Shown here one piece after another: positions 19,394-28,436 of a DNA stretch of 64,000 bases. The stretch is from DASZHJ01 sp035517495 (GTDB taxonomy: Bacteria; Pseudomonadota; Alphaproteobacteria; ATCC43930; CGMCC-115725). The notes under the pieces are model-generated. The model saw only the letters and a program-made list of their open reading frames with translations. It did no database searches and had not been told where the DNA came from. A program made the position numbers and the translations under genes. Each line of letters begins with the position of its first letter. Position 1 is the first letter of the stretch. The stretch spans positions 62,001-126,000 of the forward strand of contig DATIYT010000024.1 in the NCBI GenBank assembly GCA_035517495.1, read 5' to 3'.

Positions 19394-20700
19394 GCCTGGT
19401 CCCTTCTGATGACGCGGCGAGTTTTGCCTTCGGTTCGCGGCAGCGACCCAAAAGGCAGAAGTGTTACCCGCGCGGTGACCCCGAGATCGCGCTTGATTGC
19501 GGCGGCAACGGTTTCGGCCAGACCTGAAGGGTCCGCCTGTGCAACATGCTCCGCGAGTTCGGCCTCCACGGGCAAAGCGTCGTAGGGGCCCGAACCCACG
19601 AGCACAATGCGATATTCTCCCGAGAGCGCGTCGTGCCGATTGATGGTCGCCGCCACCTGCGCCGGGAACGCATTGATGCCGCGGACCACCACCATGTCGT
19701 CGCTGCGGCCGATGACGCGAAAACGCGGTGCTGACCGGCCACAGCGGGCGCGACCCGTCCCGGTAAGCTCGATGATGTCGCCGGTGCGGAAGCGCACGAG
19801 CGGCTGACACTCCCGGCTCATATGGGTCAGCACCAACTCGCCCCGCTCGCCTTCCAGCCAGGGCAGCACCGCTCCGGTTTCCGGCGCGACGAGCTCGGGA
19901 TGCAAGATGTCGAGCGCCACGAAATGCAGATCGTTATCGACCTCGGTTTGGCCGGCCAAGTTGCAGAGAACGTCGGATACTCCGTAGTTGGAATTTCGGA
20001 CCTTGAAGCCCCAGGTGTCCTCCAATCGACGACGGAAGTCCGGGTTGTCCAAACCACCCTCGCCCCCAAACAAGCCGAGCTCGAGGCAGAGATCGCGGGG
20101 ACGGAGGCCTGGGAAATGCTCGCTGATCACGCGCTCGAGAACTGCCGGATAAGACGGCGTGCAGGAGATGGCGGTGATTCCAAGCTCTCGGATCGTCCGA
20201 ACCAGGAGCTGCGCCTCGCCGACGCCGAAGGGGATGACGGCGGCGCCGGTTGCCTCAAGCGTCGCGTGGTCGGTGTACCCGCCCATCCAGAGCCGATAGT
20301 TCAGGCAGTGCACCACGCGATGGCCCGGGCCCAATCCGCCCGCGGATTGGGCGCGCGCGCCCACGACCGCGGTCTCGTTCGCATCTTGCGGCGAGAGTGC
20401 AAGGTTCATCGCCGTGCCGGTCGTGCCGGATGTGCGGTGAACCCGCATCACCTTCTCGGGCGGCGCCGCCAGATAATCGCCGAAGGGCGGATGAACCCTT
20501 TGACTGTCGCGGAGCATCTCCTTGTCGGTGAGCGGCAGATCCGACAAACCCTCGAGCCGGAGCGGCGGTTTGGCACCGCCCCACGCGCGCCGATGCAAAG
20601 GCGAATGCGCTGCCACGTATTCGCGCTGCCGATCCCAGCAACGCTGCCGGTGCGCCAGAAGAGCGTCGAGGTCGGCGAAGTCGGCCCGGTCCAACAGCAT
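19390..20700 (-). CDS. Phenylacetate-CoA ligase-like adenylate-forming enzyme
   Basis: Member of the PaaK branch of the ANL superfamily, 436 residues from the ATG at 20700. The phosphate-binding motif is HRTSGTTGTAMNL; ISCTPSYPAVLERV, the FGGEGGLDN region, the hinge segment FRTGDIIEL and GRSDDMVVVRGINAFPAQV follow in the PaaK order. It should activate a carboxylic acid as an acyl-CoA, but it is not embedded in a paa cluster, so phenylacetate is not implied. The start is uncertain: the frame is open to 20907 and no good ribosome site precedes 20700. Divergent from the PhyH-type gene. Confidence 0.8.
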   Translation of the reverse strand: MLLDRADFADLDALLAHRQRCWDRQREYVAAHSPLHRRAWGGAKPPLRLEGLSDLPLTDKEMLRDSQRVHPPFGDYLAAPPEKVMRVHRTSGTTGTAMNLALSPQDANETAVVGARAQSAGGLGPGHRVVHCLNYRLWMGGYTDHATLEATGAAVIPFGVGEAQLLVRTIRELGITAISCTPSYPAVLERVISEHFPGLRPRDLCLELGLFGGEGGLDNPDFRRRLEDTWGFKVRNSNYGVSDVLCNLAGQTEVDNDLHFVALDILHPELVAPETGAVLPWLEGERGELVLTHMSRECQPLVRFRTGDIIELTGTGRARCGRSAPRFRVIGRSDDMVVVRGINAFPAQVAATINRHDALSGEYRIVLVGSGPYDALPVEAELAEHVAQADPSGLAETVAAAIKRDLGVTARVTLLPFGSLPRTEGKTRRVIRRDQA

Positions 20701-20766
20701 CCGTCTATCGTGCTCGACCGCGTGGCGAAATGCCAGTGGGGCGCCGGTCCTTTCCTTTCGCGAAAT

Positions 20767-20795
20767 TTGAAGCGCCTTCTGCTTCCTGTCATACT
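20767..20795 (+). promoter_or_regulatory. Candidate promoter for the PhyH-type gene
   Basis: TTGAAG (20767-20772), a 17-nt spacer and CATACT (20790-20795) each match four of six consensus bases. Transcription would begin near 20802, some 30 nt before the start codon, leaving room for the GGAG at 20816. It lies in the intergenic region between divergent genes. Confidence 0.45.
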
Positions 20796-20833
20796 TTTCT
20801 GTCCCTTCGATCGACGGAGCGCCGAGAGCGCCA

Positions 20834-21697
20834 ATGCCCAAGCTTCTCTCGCAGAGCCAAGTCGAGGCCTTCGATCGCGACGGTTTTGTGGCGCCCGTAC
20901 GCGTCATGCCCGCGGAACGCGCGCTTCATTATCGCCGGGCGCTGGAATCGTTCGAGGAGCGGTATCCGGAATCGCGAATCAAGCTGGACCAGAAGGCACA
21001 TCTGCTTTGTCCCTGGGTCGACGAGATGATCCGCGAGACCGCCATCCTGGATGCCACGGAGGATCTGCTCGGGCCTGACATTCTCTGTTGGGGTACGTCG
21101 CTGCGCGCGAAGCGAGCCGACGGCAAGACTTTCGCCGGCTGGCATCAGGACACGGCTTATGCCGATGTGAAGCCCATCGTGCTGATCGTGGCTCTCGCCG
21201 TCTCCCCCTCCCGATCGGCGGATGGCTGCATTCGCGGCATTCCGTGCTCGCATCGAGGCCCGCTGTTGCCGCACAAGGAAGCATTCAACACCAGCAGCCT
21301 CCTCACTCGTGAGCAGTTCATCGATGCCAAGCTGGAAGAATCAGCGGCCGTGGATTTCGAGCTCGACCCCGGCGAGGCCGCACTCTTCAACAACGCGCTG
21401 ATACATTCATCGAACCCCAATCGAGGGAGCGACCGGCGCATCCTATTCCTGCTCGAGATGATTCCGACCCACGCCTATCAGCATTCGCCGCGGGAATCCG
21501 CGACATTGGTTCGTGGCTGCGACACCCATGGAAATTTCGACGTCGATCCGCGTCCGAAGACCGAAATGGGCGCGGAGGAACTTGAGGCCTGGCGGCGCGC
21601 CGTTGAAATTCAGGCAAGCGTGCTGTTCCGCGGCGCGCAACGTCCACCCCGCGCGCTCGCCGGCATGACCAGCGGAACGCCGCCAACGGGCACCTGA
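20834..21697 (+). CDS. Phytanoyl-CoA dioxygenase (PhyH)-family protein
   Basis: Fe(II)/2-oxoglutarate-dependent oxygenase family, 287 residues. The iron ligands are visible: H104 and D106 in GWHQDTAYAD and H191 in LIHSSNPN, with R201 in GSDRRI positioned to bind 2-oxoglutarate. Family members hydroxylate very varied substrates, so the product is not predictable. It reads divergently from the ligase-hydratase pair and is followed 90 nt later by an acyl-CoA dehydrogenase, which suggests one pathway handling an unusual acid. Confidence 0.85.
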   Translation: MPKLLSQSQVEAFDRDGFVAPVRVMPAERALHYRRALESFEERYPESRIKLDQKAHLLCPWVDEMIRETAILDATEDLLGPDILCWGTSLRAKRADGKTFAGWHQDTAYADVKPIVLIVALAVSPSRSADGCIRGIPCSHRGPLLPHKEAFNTSSLLTREQFIDAKLEESAAVDFELDPGEAALFNNALIHSSNPNRGSDRRILFLLEMIPTHAYQHSPRESATLVRGCDTHGNFDVDPRPKTEMGAEELEAWRRAVEIQASVLFRGAQRPPRALAGMTSGTPPTGT

Positions 21698-21787
21698 AGC
21701 CGTAATGGCATATCCCGTGAATTTCTGCGCATAGACAGGCCACTGCCTTTGCCGCATCTTGGCCCCCAAAGCGAAAGGGGAAGGCCC

Positions 21788-23044
21788 ATGGATTTCGAGT
21801 TCTCGGAAAAGTCGCTGCGAATGCAGAAGGTGGTGCGGAGCTTCATCGAACAACACGTGGCGCCGCTTGATCCCGAATACACCCGCATCGTCGAGCACGA
21901 GCACGTTTTCCCGCCGCCCTTCCTTGAGGATTTGAAGGCCAAGGCGCGCGCTCAGGGTCTCTGGAATCTGTTCCTTCCCGGGCTCAAGCCCGACGAGCCG
22001 GGTACGCAAATGTCCAACCTGGACTATGCACCCTGCGCCGAAATCATGGGCCGGCTGCACTGGTCGTCGGAAGTCTTCAATTGCAGCGCGCCCGACACCG
22101 GGAACATGGAGCTGCTGCACTTGGCCGCGACTCCCGCGCAGAAGGAGCGCTGGCTAAAGCCGCTGCTCGACGGCAAGATTCGCTCGTCCTTCGCGATGAC
22201 CGAGCCCGAGGTCGCGTCATCGGACGCCACCAACATCCGCACCTCGATCAAGCGCGAGGGCAACGAGTGGGTGATCAACGGGCGCAAGTGGTTCATCACC
22301 AACGCCGCCGATCCCCGCACCAAGATTTTCATCGTGATGGGCCAGACGAGCCCGGAGCGGCCGGAGGCGCATCGCCGCCAGAGCATGGTGCTGGTGCCGC
22401 GGGAGACGCCGGGCATCACCATCGTGCGCAATCCGCCGGTAATGCATCACCAGGCGCCGGAGGGTCATTGCGAAATCCTGTTCGAGAACGTGCGCGTGCC
22501 CGGTGAGAACCTGCTGGGCGAGGAAGGCGGAGGCTTCGCGCTGGCGCAGGCGCGGTTGGGGCCCGGCCGCATCCATCACTGTATGCGCTCGATCGGCGCC
22601 GCGGAAGTCTCGCTGGAGCTGATGATCCAGCGCTCGCTTCAGCGCCGTACCTTCGGCCGGCTGCTGCACGAACACGGCGCGGTGCAAGACTGGATCGCGC
22701 TTTCGCGCATCGAGATCGAACAGGCTCGCTTGCTGGTGCTGAAGGCGGCATGGCTGATGGACAAGTTCGGCAACAAGGCCGCACGCAAGGAAGTATCGTT
22801 GATCAAGGTCGCGGTCCCGCGCCTCCTGGTCAATGTTAGCAATCGCGCCATGCAGACCTTTGGCGCCAAGGGCCTGACCCAGGACACGCCGCTTGCGGAC
22901 ATCTGGACGCAAGGGCGCATCCTGCAATTCGCCGACGGACCCGACGAGGTGCACCTGCGCTCGATCGCGCGCCAAGAGGTGAAGGCGATGCAGGAACAGC
23001 TCGCCCGAAACGAAAAAGCGGCGCAGAGCCCCGCGGCCAGCTAG
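21788..23044 (+). CDS. Acyl-CoA dehydrogenase family protein
   Basis: Flavoprotein of 418 residues that likely oxidises an acyl-CoA at the alpha-beta bond. FAD/CoA motifs include SSFAMTEPEVASSDATNI, NGRKWFITNAADPR, QTFGAKGLTQDTPLADIWTQ and, near the end, DGPDEVHLRSIAR. The arrangement resembles the ACAD10/11-like group more than short-chain butyryl-CoA dehydrogenases, but this is a judgement by eye. The ATG at 21788 follows a GGGGAAGG ribosome site; an earlier in-frame start at 21749 was not preferred. Confidence 0.88.
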   Translation: MDFEFSEKSLRMQKVVRSFIEQHVAPLDPEYTRIVEHEHVFPPPFLEDLKAKARAQGLWNLFLPGLKPDEPGTQMSNLDYAPCAEIMGRLHWSSEVFNCSAPDTGNMELLHLAATPAQKERWLKPLLDGKIRSSFAMTEPEVASSDATNIRTSIKREGNEWVINGRKWFITNAADPRTKIFIVMGQTSPERPEAHRRQSMVLVPRETPGITIVRNPPVMHHQAPEGHCEILFENVRVPGENLLGEEGGGFALAQARLGPGRIHHCMRSIGAAEVSLELMIQRSLQRRTFGRLLHEHGAVQDWIALSRIEIEQARLLVLKAAWLMDKFGNKAARKEVSLIKVAVPRLLVNVSNRAMQTFGAKGLTQDTPLADIWTQGRILQFADGPDEVHLRSIARQEVKAMQEQLARNEKAAQSPAAS

Positions 23045-23073
23045 CGCAAAGCCCATTCGGACAAGATGATCGA

Positions 23074-24039
23074 ATGAAACGGCGAGCGTTGATCGCCTTC
23101 GCCTTCATCGCCGCCGCGGTGCCGGCGCGAGCGGCGTCGGCGCAAGCGAGGACCTTCCGCCTTGGCATTCTCGCCAATAGACGCAACCTTGGTCCCGACG
23201 AGCTGCTCACCGCTCTGCGCGATCTGGGCTATGTCGAAGGGCGAAACCTCATCGTCGAGTGGCGCTTTTCAGAAGGAGTGGGCGAACGTTGGCCTGCGCT
23301 CGCGAGGGATCTGGTGGCGCTCAAGGTCGATGCCATCGTCGTCTCGACCACGCCTGCGGCGCTCGCCGCGAAACAGGCGACGAGCACAATCCCGATCATC
23401 ATCCCGACTGCCATCGACCCGGTCGGGGCGGGGCTCGCGGAGAGTCTCGCTCGACCCGGCGGGAACGTCACGGGTTTCACAATGATGGCGCCTGAAATCA
23501 GCGGGAAGGCGTTCTCGCTCTTCAAGGAGGCCATCCCGACCTTGCACCGTGTCGCGGTATTGTGGGACGTGGCCAACCCGGCGCTCACCGGCGTTTGGCA
23601 GTCGGTCGATGTGGCAGCCGGATCTCTTGGCGTGACGCTCGCCTCGGCCCCCGTGCGCGAGCCGAAAGACTTTTCGACTGCCTTCGCGGCGATCGCGGCG
23701 CAACGGCCTCAGGGAGTTTTCATTTTCGAGGACGCGCTCATGGCTCAACATATGGATGAGAACGTCGATTTCCTTTTGCGCGAGCGGCTGGCCTCTGCAT
23801 CGACGGTGAAAGAGTTCCCTTCTGTTGGCGGCCTCATGTCGTACGGGGCGAACATAGCAAGCCTGCAGCGCCAGGCCGCCAGTTACGTCGACCGGATTTT
23901 CAAAGGCGAAAGCGCCGCAACGCTGCCGTTCCAGGAGCCGACGGCGTTCGAACTGGTGATCAATCTCAAGACAGCGAAGGATTTGGGAGTGATCATCGCG
24001 CCCGCGGTGCTCGCCAAGGCCGACGACGTGATCGAGTGA
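23074..24039 (+). CDS. ABC transporter substrate-binding protein (orphan, PF04392-like)
   Basis: Exported binding protein of 321 residues. A signal peptide (MKRRALIAFAFIAAAVPARA) precedes a Rossmann-like periplasmic domain with the hallmarks of the ABC_sub_bind family: FRLGILANRR, LRDLGYVEGRNLIVEWRFSE, VDAIVVSTTPAALAAKQAT and LARPGGNVTGFT. No permease or ATPase gene lies next to it, so its transporter must be elsewhere or it has lost its partners. It starts 29 nt after the acyl-CoA dehydrogenase and might be co-transcribed with it. Ligand unknown. Confidence 0.82.
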   Translation: MKRRALIAFAFIAAAVPARAASAQARTFRLGILANRRNLGPDELLTALRDLGYVEGRNLIVEWRFSEGVGERWPALARDLVALKVDAIVVSTTPAALAAKQATSTIPIIIPTAIDPVGAGLAESLARPGGNVTGFTMMAPEISGKAFSLFKEAIPTLHRVAVLWDVANPALTGVWQSVDVAAGSLGVTLASAPVREPKDFSTAFAAIAAQRPQGVFIFEDALMAQHMDENVDFLLRERLASASTVKEFPSVGGLMSYGANIASLQRQAASYVDRIFKGESAATLPFQEPTAFELVINLKTAKDLGVIIAPAVLAKADDVIE

Positions 24040-24186
24040 GGCTCGCCTTGCACGAACCGGTCGATGTCGCACCGGGGCGCCACTGCGCGATCAGGGCCTG
24101 GGTGTTTTCCATGCTCGGGTTCCACAGCCTGTGTATTATTTTGGTCATGGCATTGTCACGAGTCGCGGTGCTACAAGACGCCCCCC

Positions 24187-25719
24187 ATGGCTGAGCAGGC
24201 GCGAACCAGCAACGTTACTCCGCTCCGCGACGGCGACGGCTTGCCCGTCCGTACGCCGCCGCAAAACCTGGAGATCGAGCAGGCGCTGCTGGCGGCGTTG
24301 CTGTTCCGCAACGAGACCTACCACTCGATTGCGGATTTCCTGCGCGCGGAGCACTTCGCCCAGGGCGTGCACGGCCGCATCTACGCCGCGATCGGCACCC
24401 TGATTGAGCGCGGGCAAGTTGCAAATCCCCTTACGCTCAAGGGCATTTTCGATCAGGACGAAGCGTTGCAGCAGGCGGGCGGCGCGCAGTACCTGTTGCG
24501 CCTCGCCGAAAGCGTGGTGACCACGGTCAACGTCCTCGACTACGGACGCATCGTCTATGACCTCTTCTTGCGCCGCCAACTGATCGGCATCGGCGACGAG
24601 ATGGTGATCGACGCCGTCGCGCACGAACTTGAACGCGACGCGCGCAAGCAGATCGAGGGGGCCGAGAAGAAGCTCTTCGATCTCGCCACCACCGGCAATT
24701 ATGAGGGCGGGTTCCGCCCGTTCGAGGAAGCACTCACCGAAGCGATCCTGATGGCGGAAGCCGCGTTCAAGCGCAGCGGCCGTACGACCGGCATTGCCAC
24801 CGGCTTCACCGACCTCGACCGATTGCTGGGCGGCCTACATCCCTCCGACCTGATCGTCCTGGCGGGGCGGCCCAGCATGGGCAAGACCGCGCTCGCCACC
24901 AACATCGCCTTCCACGCCGCGCGCAACTACCGCCCGCTCAGAAAACCCGATGGCACGATAGAGGCGGAGGACGGTGCGGTCGTCGGATTCTTCTCGCTCG
25001 AAATGTCGGGCGAGCAGCTCGCGACCCGCATCCTCTCCGAGGAATCGAAGGTTCCTTCCGACCGGATCCGCCGCGGCGACGTAAGCCACGACGATTTCGA
25101 CCGCTTCGTCCAGGCAAGCCACTTGCTCGCGAAAATCCCACTCTATCTCGACGACACCCCGGCGCTCACCATCGGTGCGCTGCGCACGCGCGCGCGGCGA
25201 TTGCAGCGCAAGTTCGGACTCAACCTCGTCATCATCGACTACCTACAACTTTTGCGCGGCTCGGGCGAAGGCACCGCCGGCGAGAATCGAGTCCAGGAAA
25301 TCTCCGAGATCACGCGCGGACTGAAGGCGCTCGCCAAGGAGCTGAACCTGCCGGTGTTGGCGCTCTCGCAGCTTTCGCGCCAGGTGGAAAACCGCGAGGA
25401 CAAGCGACCGCAGCTCGCCGATCTCCGGGAGTCCGGCTCGATCGAGCAGGACGCGGACGTCGTCATGTTCGTGTTCCGCGAGGAATATTATCTCTCGCGC
25501 TCCGAGCCGACGCGCCGGCCCGACGAGAGCGACGAGAAATTCAACGACCGCTATGAACGCTGGCGCGAGCGGCTCGAGGAGAAGACCGGGCTCGCCGAGA
25601 TCATGGTAGCGAAGCAGCGCCACGGACCGATCGGCACCAAGACGCTCCGCTTCGACGGCGCCACGACCAAGTTCGAGAACTACGTCAGCGACGATCACCT
25701 GCCGGAGCAGACGATATAG
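24187..25719 (+). CDS. dnaB: Replicative DNA helicase DnaB
   Basis: Hexameric 5'-3' helicase at the replication fork. The 510-residue protein from the ATG at 24187 has the N-terminal primase-interacting domain (PPQNLEIEQALLAALLF), a linker, and the RecA-fold motor with Walker A AGRPSMGKTALA, Walker B LNLVIIDYLQLL, the switch segment ALSQLSRQVENREDKRP and arginine-finger region KQRHGPIGT. No intein or insertion is evident. The 41 codons open upstream lack homology and were excluded. A TATTAT -10-like hexamer lies at 24135, with no convincing -35. Confidence 0.96.
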   Translation: MAEQARTSNVTPLRDGDGLPVRTPPQNLEIEQALLAALLFRNETYHSIADFLRAEHFAQGVHGRIYAAIGTLIERGQVANPLTLKGIFDQDEALQQAGGAQYLLRLAESVVTTVNVLDYGRIVYDLFLRRQLIGIGDEMVIDAVAHELERDARKQIEGAEKKLFDLATTGNYEGGFRPFEEALTEAILMAEAAFKRSGRTTGIATGFTDLDRLLGGLHPSDLIVLAGRPSMGKTALATNIAFHAARNYRPLRKPDGTIEAEDGAVVGFFSLEMSGEQLATRILSEESKVPSDRIRRGDVSHDDFDRFVQASHLLAKIPLYLDDTPALTIGALRTRARRLQRKFGLNLVIIDYLQLLRGSGEGTAGENRVQEISEITRGLKALAKELNLPVLALSQLSRQVENREDKRPQLADLRESGSIEQDADVVMFVFREEYYLSRSEPTRRPDESDEKFNDRYERWRERLEEKTGLAEIMVAKQRHGPIGTKTLRFDGATTKFENYVSDDHLPEQTI

Positions 25720-25900
25720 GCGGTCGCCTTTTATTAGGTGGGCGTTGAGCGGGGGTCTTGCTTTCTGACGCAGCGCCAACGAGATGGATAAGCTGCCACC
25801 ACGCCAGCCATTCAGAGGCTCGAGCGAAGAGCCCACCTACCGAAGACCTTCGAGAGTGTGCCATAGTAGGCCGATCCGTCAGTAAGCTACGGAGGCGATC

Positions 25901-26767
25901 GTGCTGAACGCGACGGGGCTTCTCGCTGACGCGTTGGGTCGAAACCTGGCGGAGACGTACCGCAGGATTTACGGCGACCGGGAGCCACATATCGCAGTTG
26001 GTCTCGACGAGGCTGCCCGGCTCGTGATAGAGCGCATAGCCAGCAGTGATGCGCTCTATCACGATTGCGAACACACTGCGCTAGTCACCCTTTGCGTCCA
26101 GGACATTTTGCGCGGTCGTCGTCTTGAGCGGACGATTGCGCCCAGCGACTGGGGCCATACCATTTTGGCCGCGCTGAACCACGACATCGGATATGTGCGT
26201 GGCATCTGTCCCGGCGACACGGCCGAGAAGTTCGTGATCGATGCCGCCGGCAACACTGTCACACCCCCGCGCGGGGCCTCGGACGCCTTCCTCATGCCCT
26301 GGCACGTTGAGCGCTCGAAAATAATGGTCCGCGCGCGTTTCGCGCCGGTGCCTTTCATCGACGAGGAGCGTATCGCGAGGGCGATCGAGTTGACGCGCTT
26401 CCCGGTACCAGATGACGAGGACCACGCCGAGACCGACACGGAAGCGGGCTTGGTCCGAGCCGGCGACCTCATCGGTCAACTGGGCGACCCGCTCTATTTG
26501 CGCAAACTGAATGCGCTCTACCATGAGTTTGTCGAAAACGGCGTTCACGAGAAACTCGGCTATAGCAGCCCGGCGGATATGGTCGAACGCTATCCGCAAT
26601 TCTATTGGAGCAAGGTCGAGCGCTACATTGCCGATGCTCTGCGTTACCTGGAAATGACCATGGAGGGCAAGCAGTGGACCGCAACCCTCTATAGCCACAT
26701 CTTCTCGGTTGAGCATAACCGCCGAAGAATGGGGCCACAGGCAGGCCCTTCGCAGCAACATAGCTGA
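25901..26767 (+). CDS. HD-domain metal-dependent phosphohydrolase-like protein
   Basis: Uncharacterised 288-residue protein with the spaced metal ligands of the HD superfamily: H54-D55-C-E-H58 in ALYHDCEHTALV, H94-D95 in ALNHDIGY, and D189 in VRAGDLIGQ. The first block resembles the YHN-x-x-H signature of cyclic-nucleotide phosphodiesterases, so a nucleotide or phosphodiester substrate is possible but not shown. Translation starts at a GTG preceded by GGAGG at a good distance. It lies between dnaB and a convergent phosphodiesterase-like gene, in a block not normally found between dnaB and alr. Confidence 0.65.
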   Translation: MLNATGLLADALGRNLAETYRRIYGDREPHIAVGLDEAARLVIERIASSDALYHDCEHTALVTLCVQDILRGRRLERTIAPSDWGHTILAALNHDIGYVRGICPGDTAEKFVIDAAGNTVTPPRGASDAFLMPWHVERSKIMVRARFAPVPFIDEERIARAIELTRFPVPDDEDHAETDTEAGLVRAGDLIGQLGDPLYLRKLNALYHEFVENGVHEKLGYSSPADMVERYPQFYWSKVERYIADALRYLEMTMEGKQWTATLYSHIFSVEHNRRRMGPQAGPSQQHS

Positions 26768-26812
26768 GGCGGCCGAGCCCGCGACGCTCGGCGGTGCCGA
26801 AGTTGGGAGTCA

Positions 26813-28243
26813 CTAACCCCGTCCGCCGTGATCGAGATATCGATGAGCGCCCAGGCGATGCGCGATCAGGTGCTGGCGGTAGCCGCCGATCGAGGCCGTC
26901 ATACGCTCAACCGTGGGAATTTCGTGGGGCGGCGGCTGATCGGCCAGCGCCTCGACGAGAACCCTCCCCTCCGCTTCCACATCCACAATCCCCATGAGGT
27001 GCAGCAGCGTGGGCCGCACATCGCAGATTCCCGCAGGCAATGAGGATACATAGCGGCGCTTCACCCCCGGACCGGAAAACGCCAGGAGATTAGCCAGCTC
27101 GAGCCGGTGCAAGCCGCCGTGCAATCCGCCCCCCGCCGGCAGGTTGGAATTGTGCCGGCAGCGTCCGGTGATGCCCCACTCTCCAGGGCCGCTGTCGCTC
27201 ACCAGATCGAACACGATATCGGCGGCGCGCGGATGGTCGATGCCGAGCGCGTCATGACTGAGCGTTGCCACCATCGCCTTTGAATCGCGCGCCGCGAGCG
27301 CTCCGCACCAGGGCTGCGACTGCAGCCAGGCGAGCAGCCTTGCGATAGTCTCGGGATCGTGTTCGCGCACCCAGATGCCGCCGCTGAGATCGCCGTCGAC
27401 TGCAACAGCGGCTTCGCCCGCGGCGCCCACGGCAAAACCGGCATCCTGGAGCCGCTCCCCGAGACGCAGCCTTTCGCCTGAAAGCCCGACGTGCCCGTGA
27501 TCGGAGAGTGCGGCGACCAGAAGATCGGGGCAGGCACGATCGCGAAATTCGAGCAATCTTCCGAACTGCGCGTCGGCTTCGGAAAGCGCGCGCAGGCTCT
27601 CCGGCGAGCCGAGGCCACGATAGTGAAACGATGTGTCGGGTTCCGAGAGCCACAGAATCGTGACATCGGGATCGAGGCTTGGAACGACGTAGTCGATGTA
27701 GGCGGTGACGGCGTAGGCCAGGAACTTGAAGGCAGGCACCGAAGCACTGGGCAGCGGTCCGACCGCCGTGACCAGCGCCTCAGCCACGGCGCGAGGTCTT
27801 GAAGCGTCGAGGCCGTGCAGTGAGAGACAGAGCTCACCGGTGAGATCGGCGCCGGTATGCAGAATGCGGGTGCATCCCGTTGTTCCCGTGCCAATCACCG
27901 CGAGCGAGCGGCCGGATCGCGCGAGGATTGCACCCAGATCCGGCACGCCCAGAAGCGGCCGTCCCAGGCGTTGCTCCAGCAATTCCAAATCCTGCCACCG
28001 TCCGCAGTTACAGAAATGCTGCGCAGCCGCATCAAAAAATTGGTTGGCGACGATGCCGTGGCGGACCGGCAGCGCCGCGGTCACGAGGCTTGCGGCATTG
28101 ACCCGGGTTTCCGTCGGGAACACCGCGCGGCTTTTCGCGAAGCTCGCGCCTTCCGCACGAAAGCGCCAGATATTCGGGGTCAGCTCCGGGCGCACCAGGT
28201 CCGGCCGGAGGCCGTCGAAGACGACGATGAGCGCTTTCGTCAT
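26813..28243 (-). CDS. Alkaline-phosphatase-superfamily phosphodiesterase/nucleotide pyrophosphatase-like protein
   Basis: Two-metal phosphoryl-transfer enzyme of 476 residues. MTKALIVVFDGLRPD gives the first metal-binding Asp (D10); FPTETRVNAASLVTAALP resembles the NPP nucleophile region, with Thr46 the likely nucleophile; later ligands are in SEPDTSFHYRGLG and ALSDHGHVG, and the last His in HGGLHRLE. There is no signal peptide, so the enzyme looks cytoplasmic, unlike most NPP enzymes. Substrate unknown. A small ORF ends 5 nt upstream of its start on the same strand, and the neighbouring HD protein is convergent. Confidence 0.8.
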   Translation of the reverse strand: MTKALIVVFDGLRPDLVRPELTPNIWRFRAEGASFAKSRAVFPTETRVNAASLVTAALPVRHGIVANQFFDAAAQHFCNCGRWQDLELLEQRLGRPLLGVPDLGAILARSGRSLAVIGTGTTGCTRILHTGADLTGELCLSLHGLDASRPRAVAEALVTAVGPLPSASVPAFKFLAYAVTAYIDYVVPSLDPDVTILWLSEPDTSFHYRGLGSPESLRALSEADAQFGRLLEFRDRACPDLLVAALSDHGHVGLSGERLRLGERLQDAGFAVGAAGEAAVAVDGDLSGGIWVREHDPETIARLLAWLQSQPWCGALAARDSKAMVATLSHDALGIDHPRAADIVFDLVSDSGPGEWGITGRCRHNSNLPAGGGLHGGLHRLELANLLAFSGPGVKRRYVSSLPAGICDVRPTLLHLMGIVDVEAEGRVLVEALADQPPPHEIPTVERMTASIGGYRQHLIAHRLGAHRYLDHGGRG

Positions 28244-28248
28244 GGCCT

Positions 28249-28377
28249 TTAGCCCTCGATCCCCGGCGTCAGAGCATGGTGATAGGGAACCACGACTCCG
28301 TTGCGGCGCAAACCGACATCGGCGAGAGTCCACCGAAGATCAGGCAAATCGCCAAGACCGCGCGCAACCATGCTCAT
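28249..28377 (-). CDS. Possible 42-residue small protein upstream of the phosphodiesterase-like gene
   Basis: Minus-strand ORF beginning ATGAGCATGGTT at 28377 and ending TAA at 28249, 5 nt before the start of the next gene. The product begins MSMVARGLGDLPDLRWTLAD and ends with PYHHALTPGIEG; its codons favour G/C in the third position like its neighbours, and a G-rich sequence (GGGGGCG) precedes the start. I recognise no family. It could be a genuine leader peptide or small protein translationally coupled to the phosphatase, or a chance or decayed frame. Confidence 0.35.
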   Translation of the reverse strand: MSMVARGLGDLPDLRWTLADVGLRRNGVVVPYHHALTPGIEG

Positions 28378-28436
28378 GGACGCCCCCGCCCATCCCCTTA
28401 TAGGCGGCGACTATCGGAAAGCGGGGTGACAGCTTC

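Noticed and set aside
25735..25839. 9-bp inverted repeat TAGGTGGGC / GCCCACCTA after dnaB
   Set aside because: Short arms 87 nt apart with no further pairing; expected by chance in GC-rich DNA.
26081..26761. 226-codon minus-strand ORF antisense to the HD-domain gene
   Set aside because: The plus strand encodes intact HD metal-ligand motifs with a good ribosome site; the antisense product has no motifs.
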